From Pyrenopolyporus hunteri (Eukaryota > Ascomycota > Sordariomycetes > Xylariales > Hypoxylaceae): a stretch of DNA of 64,000 nt. The translations under genes were made by a program, and so were the position numbers. Positions 12,614 to 23,725 of the stretch are shown here, piece by piece. The stretch is from NCBI GenBank assembly GCA_902806595.1, contig CADCXC010000011.1, forward strand, positions 992,001 through 1,056,000. The letters are read 5' to 3'. The notes under the pieces are model-generated. The model was not told the DNA's origin, did no database searches, and saw only the letters and a list, made by a program, of their open reading frames with translations. Within the stretch, counting starts at the first letter, position 1, and every line of letters starts with the position of its first letter.

Positions 12614-14665
12614 ATGTCAAACCAGCGGGTTTATGAGCCTCTTAAGCCGGGGTCGATACGACTGCTATCGATCGTGCCAGGATTCGCCTCCGAAGCGATT
12701 AATTGTAGTCTTACCATCGTTGATGACATGAACCATGCACCGGCGTATGACGCGATATCGTATGTCTGGGGTACCGAGTTATCAGAAGAACCTATCATGT
12801 GCAACGGGCAAAGAATGACGGTCACGAAGAATTTAATCGAAGCGATGAGATACCTTCGCCCGCTCCCGAACTGGGACTCGGTCATCACTTGGGGCGAGGA
12901 CCATCCTCTTCGCTCAAGCCGTAATGCTTGGGGCAGCTTCGCTACTAATCGGCAGGAAAAGAGGGAGCAGTCCGACTCTCAGCAGCAGAAGCCCATCTGG
13001 ATCGATGCGCTCTGCATCAACCAAAGCGACAACACCGAGAAGGCGCACCAAGTCAAGTCGATAGATCGAGTCTACGCCAACGCCGACACGGTGAAGATCT
13101 GGCTCGGCAAATTGAAAAGCATCAGCTCGATCCACCGGTTAGGTCTAGGACCGCAGCAACAAAAGGCGGTGCGCAGGTCTAAGCAGCGAAACAAGCTAGC
13201 GCAGTACGGGAAGATGCCAGTGGTCCTCACACTAATTGCCCAAGCGTTGAGGAACGTCCGCGCCGGCGACGACTACGGTACGGCGTCAAGATCTGCCACA
13301 GACCTCGAATATCGGAATCTCGTACACGGATTTCCCAGCGCATGGTCCGAGGATTGGGATGACCTCCGCGAGGTTTTCGACAACCAATGGTTCCGACGCG
13401 TCTGGGTCGTGCAGGAAGTTGTCCTCGCGCAGCGGGCAATAGCTATCTTAGGCGACTGGGAGATCCAGTGGATGGCCCTGGGGCAAGCCGCCACGTGGTT
13501 TCAGGCACACGGTTTCGCCTTGCCCGTCAACGTTAAATTTGACGGAGATATGAAGGATCTCTTACCCATCTCCGAAATTGCTGGGATGTGGCAGATGCAT
13601 ATTACACCGGGGAAGAGACGCCCCCTACTTCAGATGCTGCGGGACCTCCGGGGACGGAAAGCAACGCTCAAGGAGGATAAGCTATATGCAACTTATAGTT
13701 TGGCAGAGGAGACCACGGATACGGAAAGGCTCGACCCGTTGATCGAACCGGTGTATGGGGAACCGATCAACGAGATTTATCAGAATACGATACGCTTTCT
13801 CGTAATAGAGCACGGTGATCTTTCGGCATTATCCCACGCCGGGGGGATTCAAGGGCTAAAAACGACTGCCTGGCCGTCCTGGGTGCCTGACTGGAGCGAA
13901 GAAAAAGCGTCCGTGGAGCTCGTTAGCGATAGCAAAGATAACCCACCCTACAATGCAGATAGTAACGAATATCTGACAATCGGTGACTGTCCAGATCCGG
14001 GATGCCTTTCTATTAAGGGTATTACTATTCCGGCTGGTACAATACAAGCGTATGGGGATAAACTTGTGAGTTACGGGTTCCGAAACATAACGTCCGAAGA
14101 GGAACGCGACTTTATCACAGCAGCTTGGAGTTTGGTAGCACGCTGGGCCGACGTGGAAACCAACCGGGAAGATAACGAGTTGGAGATGTACCGGCCGGGA
14201 AACATACCGCACACCTTTATTTCGACGCTCACGGCTGGTCTCAACGACGCCAAGCGGCCGATCAAGGAAGATTCTCGGTTCCTCGATAACGCGCTGCGAT
14301 GGCTACACCAGCAATCCGGAGGTCGTATTCCCGCGTCAGGGGCCAGCCGGGGATGGAATTGGCCAGGTGGTCTCTGGAAGTCTTCAGATTCAGGTCGATT
14401 CCACGATACCTTCAGTCGAATGTGTTTGCACAGACGGTTTTTTATTACAGCGGGAAACTTGATGGGAATAGGTCCCGAGACGATGGAAAAGGACGATATA
14501 GTGGTGATCCTATTTGGTGGCAAAGTGCCTTATGTCGTCCGGGAGATCGGTGAGGGTAAATATTCCTTCATCGGAGAGTGTTACGTGCCCGGTTTGATGG
14601 CCGGAGAGGCAGTCGAGCAATGGAAGAAGAGTGGACGTCAAGCAGAACTCTTCAACCTCATGTAG
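12614..14665 (+). CDS. HET-domain protein (heterokaryon incompatibility type)
   Basis: A single exon of 683 codons. The N-terminal HET domain spans about residues 44-290. It contains AYDAISYVWG (44-53), then PIWIDALCINQ followed by VKSIDRVYANADTVKIWLG, and WFRRVWVVQEVVLA; these are the three blocks that define the family. An acidic/Gln-rich insert (about 100-122) splits the domain between the first and second blocks. The C-terminal 380 residues show no recognised repeats (no WD40, ankyrin or NACHT motifs) and end in a segment (DDIVVILFGGKVPYVVREIG) typical of the C-terminal part of stand-alone HET proteins. Family members trigger cell death on fusion of unlike strains; whether this one does is unknown. 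The gene is isolated, with no obvious partner gene beside it. Confidence 0.92.
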   Translation: MSNQRVYEPLKPGSIRLLSIVPGFASEAINCSLTIVDDMNHAPAYDAISYVWGTELSEEPIMCNGQRMTVTKNLIEAMRYLRPLPNWDSVITWGEDHPLRSSRNAWGSFATNRQEKREQSDSQQQKPIWIDALCINQSDNTEKAHQVKSIDRVYANADTVKIWLGKLKSISSIHRLGLGPQQQKAVRRSKQRNKLAQYGKMPVVLTLIAQALRNVRAGDDYGTASRSATDLEYRNLVHGFPSAWSEDWDDLREVFDNQWFRRVWVVQEVVLAQRAIAILGDWEIQWMALGQAATWFQAHGFALPVNVKFDGDMKDLLPISEIAGMWQMHITPGKRRPLLQMLRDLRGRKATLKEDKLYATYSLAEETTDTERLDPLIEPVYGEPINEIYQNTIRFLVIEHGDLSALSHAGGIQGLKTTAWPSWVPDWSEEKASVELVSDSKDNPPYNADSNEYLTIGDCPDPGCLSIKGITIPAGTIQAYGDKLVSYGFRNITSEEERDFITAAWSLVARWADVETNREDNELEMYRPGNIPHTFISTLTAGLNDAKRPIKEDSRFLDNALRWLHQQSGGRIPASGASRGWNWPGGLWKSSDSGRFHDTFSRMCLHRRFFITAGNLMGIGPETMEKDDIVVILFGGKVPYVVREIGEGKYSFIGECYVPGLMAGEAVEQWKKSGRQAELFNLM

Positions 14666-16617
14666 CGAATCCTTTGTGGCCGGCTCAGGGCCATTCCGGT
14701 CGAGCCCCACTCTTCGTATTCGTTCAAGTATACTGCTCGGGTTCCACGGAAAAAGCCTCCTTTCCGTCGGGAAAGGGTATGCTCGTCGCTTGTGCATGTA
14801 CACGCCATCTTACCCCCTGAGATGGGGGACGGATCGGAGTTGCCATGGTAGACAATGAAATACTCGTACAGGGCTCCATACAAAGATTCAGAGTGAGGAG
14901 CAGAGAGCGCAGAGAGCTTCTTCAACAGACTCGCAGCTGACGAACCGTGACTAAATAGCGGGCAGGGCGGCACCATACACCCGATAACTCGGCATAAAAT
15001 CAAGAGACTGTGAAAGGGCCGGTCTAGGTTTTGTCGACCGACTCCCATAGATCCAGGATCGAATCGAGACAAGGGGTCGAACGACGGCAAGTCTCATTAT
15101 GTAGGTATGTACGGACATATGTATGCACGTACGGAACAAATACCTAACATTGAAAGGAGGGGAGGGGGGACTATGCCAAGAAGCGTACGTGTGCAGTGGC
15201 TAGGTCAAGACTCGGTGTTGTGATGCGTATCGGTAGATTCGAGAAAGCTGAAGAGGTATGTAAGAAGTTAGAATTGCAGTTAATTGCAGTTGTTTGATGC
15301 TGTCATATAAATGGTAGGTACCAGGTAGATATGTACCAGGCATAATATGCACAATACCTGGGTAGATAGGTAGGTACGTTACGGACAAATGATGATTTAT
15401 GTCAAGTTATTCTCTTAATTAACATGTACCGATCTGCCATCCGGGTTTCGAGGAGGACAGAACCGACCAGCCGAGGGGTGTGCATAATTAGTGCACGATT
15501 ACTATGGTGTGATGGGTAAGATTTACGAGTGGGTCTTGTAGCCCTTCTATACTAGTTAGGGTTTAGCGTTGTTTTAGGTGGAATCAGAGAATTGAAGCTA
15601 TTCAGAGATTTATTATATAGTGTACACGACGCGTTTTTTTTTTGAAGAATATACGTATTCTATTATCTCTCTTTTTTATTCGGCGTTTAAAGCTTTCGAA
15701 CGACCGGATCGAGGTGCTGGCGCGGTAGCTGAAGCTCTACAGGCTGTAGCTATCTGACTTTTCGTATAACCGGTAATTCTTTTTATTTCTTAATAGGTTA
15801 TACCGCCATAGTAATTTTTCGTATATATGGCTAATTCAAAAAAAAAAAAAAATTGTATGGGAATAGCTTCAATTGTAAAAAAAGGTCGTTTTTTACTTTA
15901 AAAAAGGGCTTTGTACCTGTGGATCGTAAAAGACGGTCTAGTACTAAATTAGTATGGTGGGTTGTCTAGTGCGATCCACAGGTACAAAAAGAGGTCTTAA
16001 ATTTTTGGCCTGACACCGCAGTAGTTCGATACCTGCCACCTCAGGTAGGCAAGAAGGTATGTATTGTATGCCTAGGTAGGTAATTGCTCGCTGGGCTGGG
16101 CTGGCCGGGCGCAACTTCCCACGAGTCGACCTAGGTACCGGGCCGCAGCAACCTCTGTAATTAGTATGGGGCCACGGATCCAATCTAAGGGTCCATTGGC
16201 CAAGTTCGGCCACTGTCTTAGAAAACGGACGAGGTGAGCTAACCATTGATCCCCACAGAATCCTGATAAATGAATTAGGAGGTACCTGATTGGCCGAATT
16301 AAAGTCCGATTAGGGATTGGGGGTGTGCTCCACTGAGAAGCTGGCTCTAAAATTTCTAGGGGCACAAGCCAGAACTTAAGGAAATCAATCACCAATACGC
16401 CCATTCACAAGCTTTCTCATCCCCCAACTTTCTCCCTACTCCTCAACAATCTCCGAACTCCGACTCCACGATTTGTGCCTGTGCTTTTTGTGCCAGTGTG
16501 TCCGTGAGCCCTTCACTCGACCCCGAAAGCGTATCTATTATATCTATTGCAAGCAAGCGACCGTTAGATTTGTTTTCTTTACGAGGAAAGAGAAGCGAAA
16601 AAAACAGAAAAATCAAA
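14666..16617. other. AT-rich intergenic region with hairpin and repeat relics
   Basis: About 2 kb without a convincing gene. From about 15.4 to 15.9 kb it is AT-rich with homopolymer runs (A-run near 15838-15853), looking like degraded repeat DNA. A perfect inverted repeat lies at 15910-15988 (separate entry). CCTAGGTA-type motifs occur near 16070-16137. The segment close to 16617 (A-rich, just before the ATG) is the cytochrome b5 leader. Confidence 0.4.
15910..15988. repeat. Perfect 17-bp inverted repeat with 45-bp spacer
   Basis: The arm TTTGTACCTGTGGATCG (15910-15926) is matched by its exact reverse complement at 15972-15988. It sits at the edge of an AT-rich block. It could be one end of a decayed element or a transcribed hairpin; no partner copy is seen in this window. 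Confidence 0.8.
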
Positions 16618-17198
16618 ATGGCGGACAAGGAGTTCACGTATCAGGATGTTGCTGAGCACAACACCAAGAAGGATCTTTACGTAGTTATCCACGACAAGAT
16701 CTACGACGCCACGAAATTCGTTGACGAGCATCCGTAAGTGCGCCCGCATATTATACAATTCAATCTTTTGCAGTCTCTTCGGGGATTTCACCGACTCCTT
16801 ATCATATTCCAGGCCACCGAATATTTGAGGCTAACTTACTTTATAATAGTGGTGGTGAAGAGGTTCTGTTAGACGTCGGCGGTCAGGATGCGACGGAGGC
16901 TTTCGAAGACGTCGGCCACAGCGACGAGGCTCGGGAAACCCTCGAACAACTCCTCGTTGGCACTCTCAAGCGAAAGGTAAGATCCTCAACAGATTTTTCA
17001 ATCCCTCCCACCATGCTGACAGGCTCCGAACAGCCCGGTGACCCGTCCCCTAGGGCTCAACAATCATCCCTCGCCCCTTCTGCCAACACGAGCTCCGCCG
17101 GTTTGGGAACCGCTCTGTACGCCGTCGTCTTGATCGGAGCCGCCGTCGCCTTTGGTGCCTACCAATACCTCCAGGCCCAACAGGCCCAGGAAGCCTGA
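16618..17198 (+). CDS. CYB5: Cytochrome b5, tail-anchored
   Basis: Exons 16618-16733, 16850-16976 and 17034-17198 give 135 aa. The haem-binding fold runs from FTYQDVAEHNTKKDLYVVI to about residue 80. The two axial histidines are in DEHPGGEEVL (split by intron 1 in the Pro codon) and in DVGHSDEA. After a Pro/Ser/Ala-rich linker, a C-terminal hydrophobic helix (ALYAVVLIGAAVAFGAYQYL) and a short polar tail anchor it in the ER membrane. As in other fungi it should pass electrons to fatty-acid desaturases, sterol enzymes and P450s. The start ATG lies in a strong context (AAAATGGCG). Intron 1 is 116 nt with a GCTAAC branch site; intron 2 is 57 nt. Confidence 0.96.
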
Positions 17199-18336
17199 GA
17201 GAGGGCCATTATATTTCGGCTATAATTTACTTGAAAGATTACGAGCGCATCAGACAAGCCAGGCGATGGAATAGTTGATATCTATCGGCTTACCTGCGAT
17301 GGGCTCTCGATAGACCAGGCCATTCGGGGCTTTATACGTACCGGTCAGTCCTGTATCATTCGGGCTGTTTGGTTATTTGAGAGCCAGGAGTCGAGTTGAC
17401 TATTTAACTAGCGGCATTAACTAGTCGGGGAGGGACGATAGTCACTTTAATAGAAGAGATTTTAATAAACTCGATGACCGATGACCGATGACCGAAAGCA
17501 CTAGCGACATAGTAATATTTGCGTTAATATTGTAATTACTAGCTGTATTTGTCACGTCGTCGGCTCTGTCTGTTAATATAATAGGAGTGTCGTCCCCAAT
17601 CGGCTGCATCGAAATATCGAGTACACGTTTTGAAAGCAGGATACATGTACCCAGAGAATGACATTACCGAGTACTGCCTTTTAAGAACACCAGTATTGAG
17701 TCGTTAAATTCAGCAATATCTTGCATCTCTTTCTTGTTCTTTGATTCGAAATACAACTGTGCTTACTTGGTACGAGCTTTGTCTCAAATCGTTGCAGTGG
17801 GGAAATCTAGATAACCATCTCGCTCAGTTACAGCGGGAGGTATATATAGACGTCAGTTGAGCGTCCAAGCATTGAGTTTTCTAGAGTTTGCTTAGAATTT
17901 TTGTCCCTGGGTACATGGTAAGAAGTATCCAAACCTAATGCAATCAATAGTACCAACGGACGGGTATATTCAAGTGCGTTTCCCGGATCCAATCTGTTGG
18001 TCCACGCAACTTCCACCTCTAACTTTGTGTACCTAGGTACCTAATACTTTCCCAGCACTCATCTCGCTTTCAAGCCACGTGTGTACGTACAATTCACATA
18101 CCTGCCTTGTACCTACCTAGGTACCTGCCTACGTAATGTGCTTCCCCCCGGTTGTGGATCTGAGCACGGTTTTAACTAAGAAAATAGGTACCCAGGTACA
18201 TAACAATTAACATCTTTCAGCCTCGTTTCGCATTCCACTTCCTTCTTCCTTTCATCATCCGTCATTCGACGAGATCGCTTCCACCAACCAAGCATCTCGC
18301 TACAACATCACTATAATCCATTTCGAATTGCCCATC
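17199..18336. promoter_or_regulatory. Spacer and upstream region of TFIIE beta gene
   Basis: About 1.1 kb without a gene. It contains a 7-bp tandem repeat (GATGACC x3 near 17474-17494) and a cluster of GTACCTAGGTACC-type palindromes at about 18030-18200 within 310 bp of the TFIIE beta start. Confidence 0.4.
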
Positions 18337-19227
18337 ATGTCACCGTCGAAACCCGCTAACGGCGTAAAACGGTCGGCTCCCGCCTCGTCCGCCGCATCTC
18401 CGTCCGGAGGGAATTCGAACAAGACGGACGGTACCGCCGCTAAGCGACAGAAGCGTGATGGAAATATTGCTGGAAAAGATCACGTCTCGACCCCGACGCC
18501 CGCGGCCGCAGCCGCAGCAGCAGCAGCACAAAATTACGGCTCCCACATGATAACGCAACTCACGTATGCCGTCGATTTCCTCAAAGCGAAGCGCTCTGCG
18601 AAAACTCTCCAGGAGATCCTAGATCATCTGACGCTACAGCATCTCCCCGAGAATCAGCAACTCATGTTTGCGCAACTGATGAGGCACTACTCGCGCATCC
18701 AATTCATCCCAGCCCCCAAATCAAAAGCTGGCGCAGATCAGCAACTGCCCGAGTGGCGCACCGGCACGTACGAGTTTAAGGCCAAACTGCCTGGTGTCAA
18801 CTCTAAGATTACCCTCCTCGAACACCTGCAGCAGAAGAAGGATGCCTCAGGCTTACAAATCAAAGATATCAAGGATGGTTGGCCGGATTGCGACGCCGCC
18901 ATCGACGAACTGGAGAAGGAGCACAAGGTGATAACCGTCCGTACCAAGAAGGATAACCATCCGCGATTCGTGTGGCTTGATAGTCCGGAGCTACACCATG
19001 AGGTTGACCCGGAATTCCGAGTCATGTGGTTCCAGGAAGCCCTACCCTCTGCCGATGAAATGCCAAAGAAACTCAAGGCTCTCGGTCAGAAGGCGACGAG
19101 CGAAGCAAAGAGTAACGCGAATCTCGGTCACAAGGCTCCGCCGAAGAGAAAGAAGGCGTCCCGCGCCCAGAAGAAATTCGAGAACGAACACATGAGGAAC
19201 ATCTTCGAGCAGCACAAGCGCAAGTAA
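18337..19227 (+). CDS. TFA2: Transcription initiation factor TFIIE subunit beta
   Basis: Single exon, 296 aa, starting at ATG 18337 (ATCATGTCACC). Residues 1-70 are a low-complexity Ser/Ala/Lys tail with a nine-alanine run. Then comes the first winged-helix domain (MITQLTYAVDFLKAK...TLQEILDHL). The second core region follows, with YEFKAKLPGVNSKITLLEHL, GLQIKDIKDGWPDC and ITVRTKKDNHPRFVWL. The C-terminus is a basic helix (KRKKASRAQKKFENEHM) typical of TFIIE beta. With TFIIE alpha it recruits and stimulates TFIIH at RNA polymerase II promoters in the nucleus. Confidence 0.94.
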   Translation: MSPSKPANGVKRSAPASSAASPSGGNSNKTDGTAAKRQKRDGNIAGKDHVSTPTPAAAAAAAAAQNYGSHMITQLTYAVDFLKAKRSAKTLQEILDHLTLQHLPENQQLMFAQLMRHYSRIQFIPAPKSKAGADQQLPEWRTGTYEFKAKLPGVNSKITLLEHLQQKKDASGLQIKDIKDGWPDCDAAIDELEKEHKVITVRTKKDNHPRFVWLDSPELHHEVDPEFRVMWFQEALPSADEMPKKLKALGQKATSEAKSNANLGHKAPPKRKKASRAQKKFENEHMRNIFEQHKRK

Positions 19228-20262
19228 TCCCCGGCCAAGTCAATCCCGGAAATGGGTTTAGAGCATCACCAGGAAAACAGGTTGCATCGTTATTCGGGCT
19301 AGACTGCCATTTGATTCATGTCATTGCCGTCCGCCAAGAAAGGGAATAGGGGGAGGGCAAGCATTAACGGCGTTTGGTTGGTTCTATTAATAAGGTGTTC
19401 CGGGACGCAGAGGAAAACTCATGCATACTGCTTTCATGAATACACGCATACCAACTAGGAGGCACTAATACGCGATGGGGTCCCGCTCGAAGTCCCCTTT
19501 GTCTGCCTGCGCTGTATTCCATAAAGCAAGGTATAGGTATAAAGCAAACATAAGACTCTAAGCAGTTCTGCCAGCGCCGTCCTGTGCTATGGTTCAAACT
19601 AGGTGTAAGTCTACCTCGCCGGCCACGGAGAAAATTTAGCGCCACTAAGGTACTGTATACTCAAATGGCCAAGTGGCCAAGTTATGATTCCAACGAAGTA
19701 ATCCGAGCCAGAGCGAACTGCTACATTTCTTTGATACCCCTTTTTTAATCCCCATGGCCTAGATAACGCATCCTGCCCAGGCCTGCATGCTTGAGAACCA
19801 CAAATCAAATCAGTTAAAAATACTCAAGATAATAAAATAAGTCATCAACTCATCCTCTAAGCAGTCTGTGTGGGCCAAAGAACGAACTCCAAACCTATGT
19901 CCTAAGAACTGCGGAAGAATAAAAAATAAAAATGGAAGTGAAAATGAAAATAAAAAAGAGGAAAGGGGAAACTCCTAAAAAACCCAACATGATAATAACC
20001 CGGGGTTTCCTAAAGAGTTTATATACCACTCTCCGACAACAATCGCTTGTATTCGGTCATAATGGGCCCTAATCCCAGTGGTCGTCGCCGTTAGCCGAGT
20101 GACCCCCCAGGCGAGACTCGCCGATTCTCATCTATCGACTAACGGAGCGAATAAATTTAGTTCGACAGGTGCTTCGCAAGCTTGTAATTCGTTTCACATG
20201 GTATCAGGAGATCCCAGCCAAAAGAACCACCACGCCTCGCCCCCCCAATCCTAATCCTAACC
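19228..20262. other. Convergent intergenic spacer
   Basis: About 1 kb between the 3' ends of the TFIIE beta gene and the DSBA-like gene. It has an A-rich stretch near 19918-19965. No gene or clear repeat seen. Confidence 0.4.
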
Positions 20263-21368
20263 CTACTCCCGCTCCCGCCTGCGCCCTCCACCCCCGCCCA
20301 GACGACATATGCGCTCGAACTCGGCGACCAGGAACTCGGCGCTCTGCGCGCCGCCGACGACGTACCTGCCGTTGACGACGAACGTGGGCACGGCGCGCAC
20401 GCCGAGGCCCCGCCGCGCTATCACGTCCGCGACCAGCGCGTCGACCGCGCGCCCCCACGCCGCGCTCTCCAGCGCCCCGCGCACCTCGTCCGCCGCGAGG
20501 CCCGTCGCCGCCGCGCACGTCGCCGCCAGGAAGGCCCGGTCCGACACGTCCCCGTCCGTCTCGTGGTGCGCGTGGAAGAGCGCTTCGAGGAGGCGGAGTT
20601 GGAGGGCTGGGCCCCGGGGGGGTCGGGTGCCGTTGGTGGTATTATGGTTATTATCGTTGTTGTGGTTGTGGTTATTTCCGCCGGGAGAGTCGGGGGCGCT
20701 ATTGCCGGCGCCGTTACTCCGCGCGGCGAAGGCGGTGCTGCGGGTCGTCGTGGGCGTGCGCTCGAGCGCGAGCCGGAGCAGCTTGTGCGCGTCCCGCGTG
20801 TTCCCCGTGCGCCCCTGCCAGCTGAATGTGATCCCTGCCGGCTCGCCGAGGCGCGCCCAGTGCTCGGGCGTGTGCGATTGCGCGACGGGGAAGTCGGACT
20901 TGGCGTATGCTGTGGCGAGGGTTGGTTAGTAAGGCAAAGGCGCTGGGGGGGAGGGTGTGAAGCGGCGAGGTAGTCGGGTTGTTCGGCCCGGGCTTCCCGT
21001 TCTCGGGGAGGAATGTTGTCGGGCTAAACTGAGTGCGAAGAGGCTTATACCCGACTCGAGCTCTAAACCCCGAGGACATGGCGGATATGGAACTTACAGC
21101 TCCGAGCCGCGAGCGGTTGGAGAAAGAACGGTGAGCAAGTCACCTCGAACGTCGCCTCCGGGTGGCGGGTTTTATATATCTCCATGGCGGTATTCAGGTT
21201 CTTCAGCCCGATGTAACAGTATGGACAGACCACGTCAAGTATGAATTCCACCGTAAAGTGTGTCATCTCCGGCATATTGTTGATCCTCTCGGTATCTTCG
21301 ACTTCTTCCACTCTCGGCTCGGCGTGATTCTCGTTAGCAGGTATTAGCAAGTTTCGTATATTCGACAT
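20263..21368 (-). CDS. DSBA-like thioredoxin-fold oxidoreductase
   Basis: Exons 21368-21098 and 20909-20263 give 305 aa. The intron is long for this window (188 nt, GTAAGT...CTAACC...CACAG), so a small extra exon inside it cannot be ruled out. The fold begins at HFTVEFILDVVCPYCYIG with the CPYC active site at about residues 48-51. It continues through GRTGNTRDAHKLLRLAL, a helical insertion and RAVPTFVVNGRYVVGGAQ, where the Pro is the cis-proline. This is the FrnE/2-hydroxychromene-2-carboxylate isomerase-related DSBA family common in fungi; the substrate is unknown. A low-complexity Asn/His stretch (about 20 residues, coded near 20635-20690) is inserted in the helical domain and is absent from family members as I know them. 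Start at ATG 21368; a second in-frame ATG (residue 32) is possible. Confidence 0.82.
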
Positions 21369-23725
21369 ATTCTGTAGTTCTAGGCAACGGCAAAACCAGA
21401 TAGTCCCAGAGGTAAAAGGGCGGTACTCCTAGAAGAGTTTTGAATAGGCCCGAAGAGGCTCCCAAGCCGTTCATATACCTGGTGGAGAAAATATTATCAG
21501 TAATAGGAGTCCTAAACCAAGGACTAGGGAGGAAGCAAGAGACAAAAGAAAACTTCGACTATAGAGCCGTACCAGGGGCAGCAGCCCAATCAGTAGCTTC
21601 TACTACATCGTCGGGTTTCCAGATCTACTAATCAGTGGATATTGATAAGCTATAAGATGTCGACAAGAATTCAGACATCGCTAGTTCGGCAGCAAAATCA
21701 GACGAGGCTAGGTATGACAAGCCCCTTCTTGCCGACTCGAAAACCCTACCGTAATGCATGGTAGTCGATAGGCACCACTAAATACAGTAGGAATTCAAAG
21801 ACAATAAAGTGAAAAAAAGGAAGGAGTAGCCAAGCCGGGAGACAACAAATGCATACTGACCTACACAACACCGCCATACTAATCGGAGGGGAGATCACAT
21901 AATCACATAATCAATGATATCCCGGGCAGCAAACTATCCCGATCTACCTTGGGGGTTCTATCGTACACCGCACGAGTAACACCGCGCGGAAGGTAAAAAA
22001 AGGGGGGTGTGAACAGAGGGGGTGACAGATACCTACATACATACCTATTACCTACCTACGTTTCTTACCTTACCTTACCTGTCTGGCATGTATATATGTG
22101 CTATGTGCTATGTATTATGTGGTAAAAGGTAGGTAAGGTATGTATGTTGTAACCTAGTAGCACCTAGTGCAGCATCTGGCGCCCCATATATGATCACAAA
22201 TCAAAAAATCGACGAACCCGGTTCCGGGCGCTGGGCAACCCCCCGGGGGGGAAGGGAGGGGAGGGGGGTTCGCCATGCATTTCAGTCACCCACTCGCTCA
22301 CTGGCCTCGCCTCACTCAACCATCTCGCGTGTCTTGTCCCGTCTAGAACGCCGCCATAAAGCTCGTCAGAGTCGCACGAAGAGAGGGGGTGGGATGAGGA
22401 AAGGAAGGATGGTGGCGATAATAAGCCAGTAGATCAGGCTGACCATTCCGCTCCCGCCGCCGCCATGCACGGGGAAAGGAGACGATGGAGAAAAGGGGAT
22501 CCGAACGGCATACGCACACGCGTCCTAGAGATGATTGTCGTCTGAATACTACTACTACGTTAAACTTCAGGAACGCGATATTTCTAACCCCCCGTCGCAA
22601 TAATGCTTCCGGAATTATTATTTCTTTCCCGAGGTTTTTGCTTTTTTTTCTTTTTCTCTAGACGTGGGCGGATGTTATATAAAGGTACCCGGGCAATTTA
22701 CCTTCAGAATACCACCACATCCGCACGAAGCTGTCTGTCTAGTGTAGACAAGATCAAAATCTAGAGAGGATGATCTAACTTGAGGTGGCCTTGAAGTAGA
22801 ATGAAGGGGATTGACAACTAAACCTTGAGAGGACATTTCCCCCCTATGGAAGCAGGCAACCTAACGCAGTTCAGCTTGCTTTACAATTCTTCACTGAAAC
22901 CTGAACTCACAAAACCTCAGAATAATTAAATGCACAGAAGAACAAGAGTACGGTAGCTTTGGCAAGCATTGGTAAGCATTGGTGCTCAATAGAGGTTACC
23001 TCGATCCTAGGTACTGCCGATTAATTTTTTTTTTTCCCCTTTTCATTCTTGACTGCTCAGTGTCGGCCACCAGTCCCCCTGTTGACGCCTTGTCGGATTA
23101 CATTATCCGCATTCCTCTATAATGAAATCCACCGCACCAAGCCAGATCCTAATGAACTTATTTACCTCAAGTCGAAGAGCAGACATGCCCCCCTGTCCCT
23201 TTGGCCAACTATTTTCCGATCCTTATTCCTAGTTTTCCTTCCCTCCGTCTGGGCCGATTGATGCGTAGTATCGTAAAGACCGCCGGATCCGCCAGTCTAT
23301 GTCGAATCAGTAGGAAGTAAATTCCAAATAGGCCGTCCCAACCTCTGTTGAACTCGTCAAGCCAGAAAAGAAAATCTGGCCCCTTTTGTATTATTAAGTT
23401 CGACTGGAGAGATACCGGGGTTGATGCTTCGGCCGATTAATGTGAGGCTCGTGCCTCTAGACTAAATCGAAACTGCCTCCCTCGCGGCAGTTGGATCACT
23501 GATCTGAAGCCTCGAAAAAGAAAAGGTGACGTAGAAAAGAGAAAGAAACGCCATTTGCCATCTCAAACGCATGTCGCGAACAATCAAACCGTGCCGTGCC
23601 GTTGGGTATTGAGCCTTCCATAACAAATGAAAGATGCAAAGGACAAAGAAGATCTAATTGAGAAGATACTCGGGGTTGCACATGTCCCCGCCTTTGGGCC
23701 AGTCAAAACTGCGCTGGAAGTCATC
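21369..23725. other. Intergenic region with imperfect inverted repeat
   Basis: About 2.4 kb with no supported gene. An imperfect inverted repeat of ACCTACATACATACC / GGTAAGGTATGTATG type spans about 22030-22150. A GC-rich patch (CCCCCCGGGGGGG) occurs near 22241-22253. The part next to 23725 will be the 3' region of the C2H2 gene. Confidence 0.4.
22030..22150. repeat. Imperfect inverted repeat of TACC/GGTA motifs
   Basis: Left arm with CTACATACATACC and ACCTACCTACG (about 22032-22062) faces a right arm GGTAGGTAAGGTATGTATGT (about 22128-22148). Alternating ATGTGCTATGTGCTATGT lies between. The arms pair imperfectly. Confidence 0.5.
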
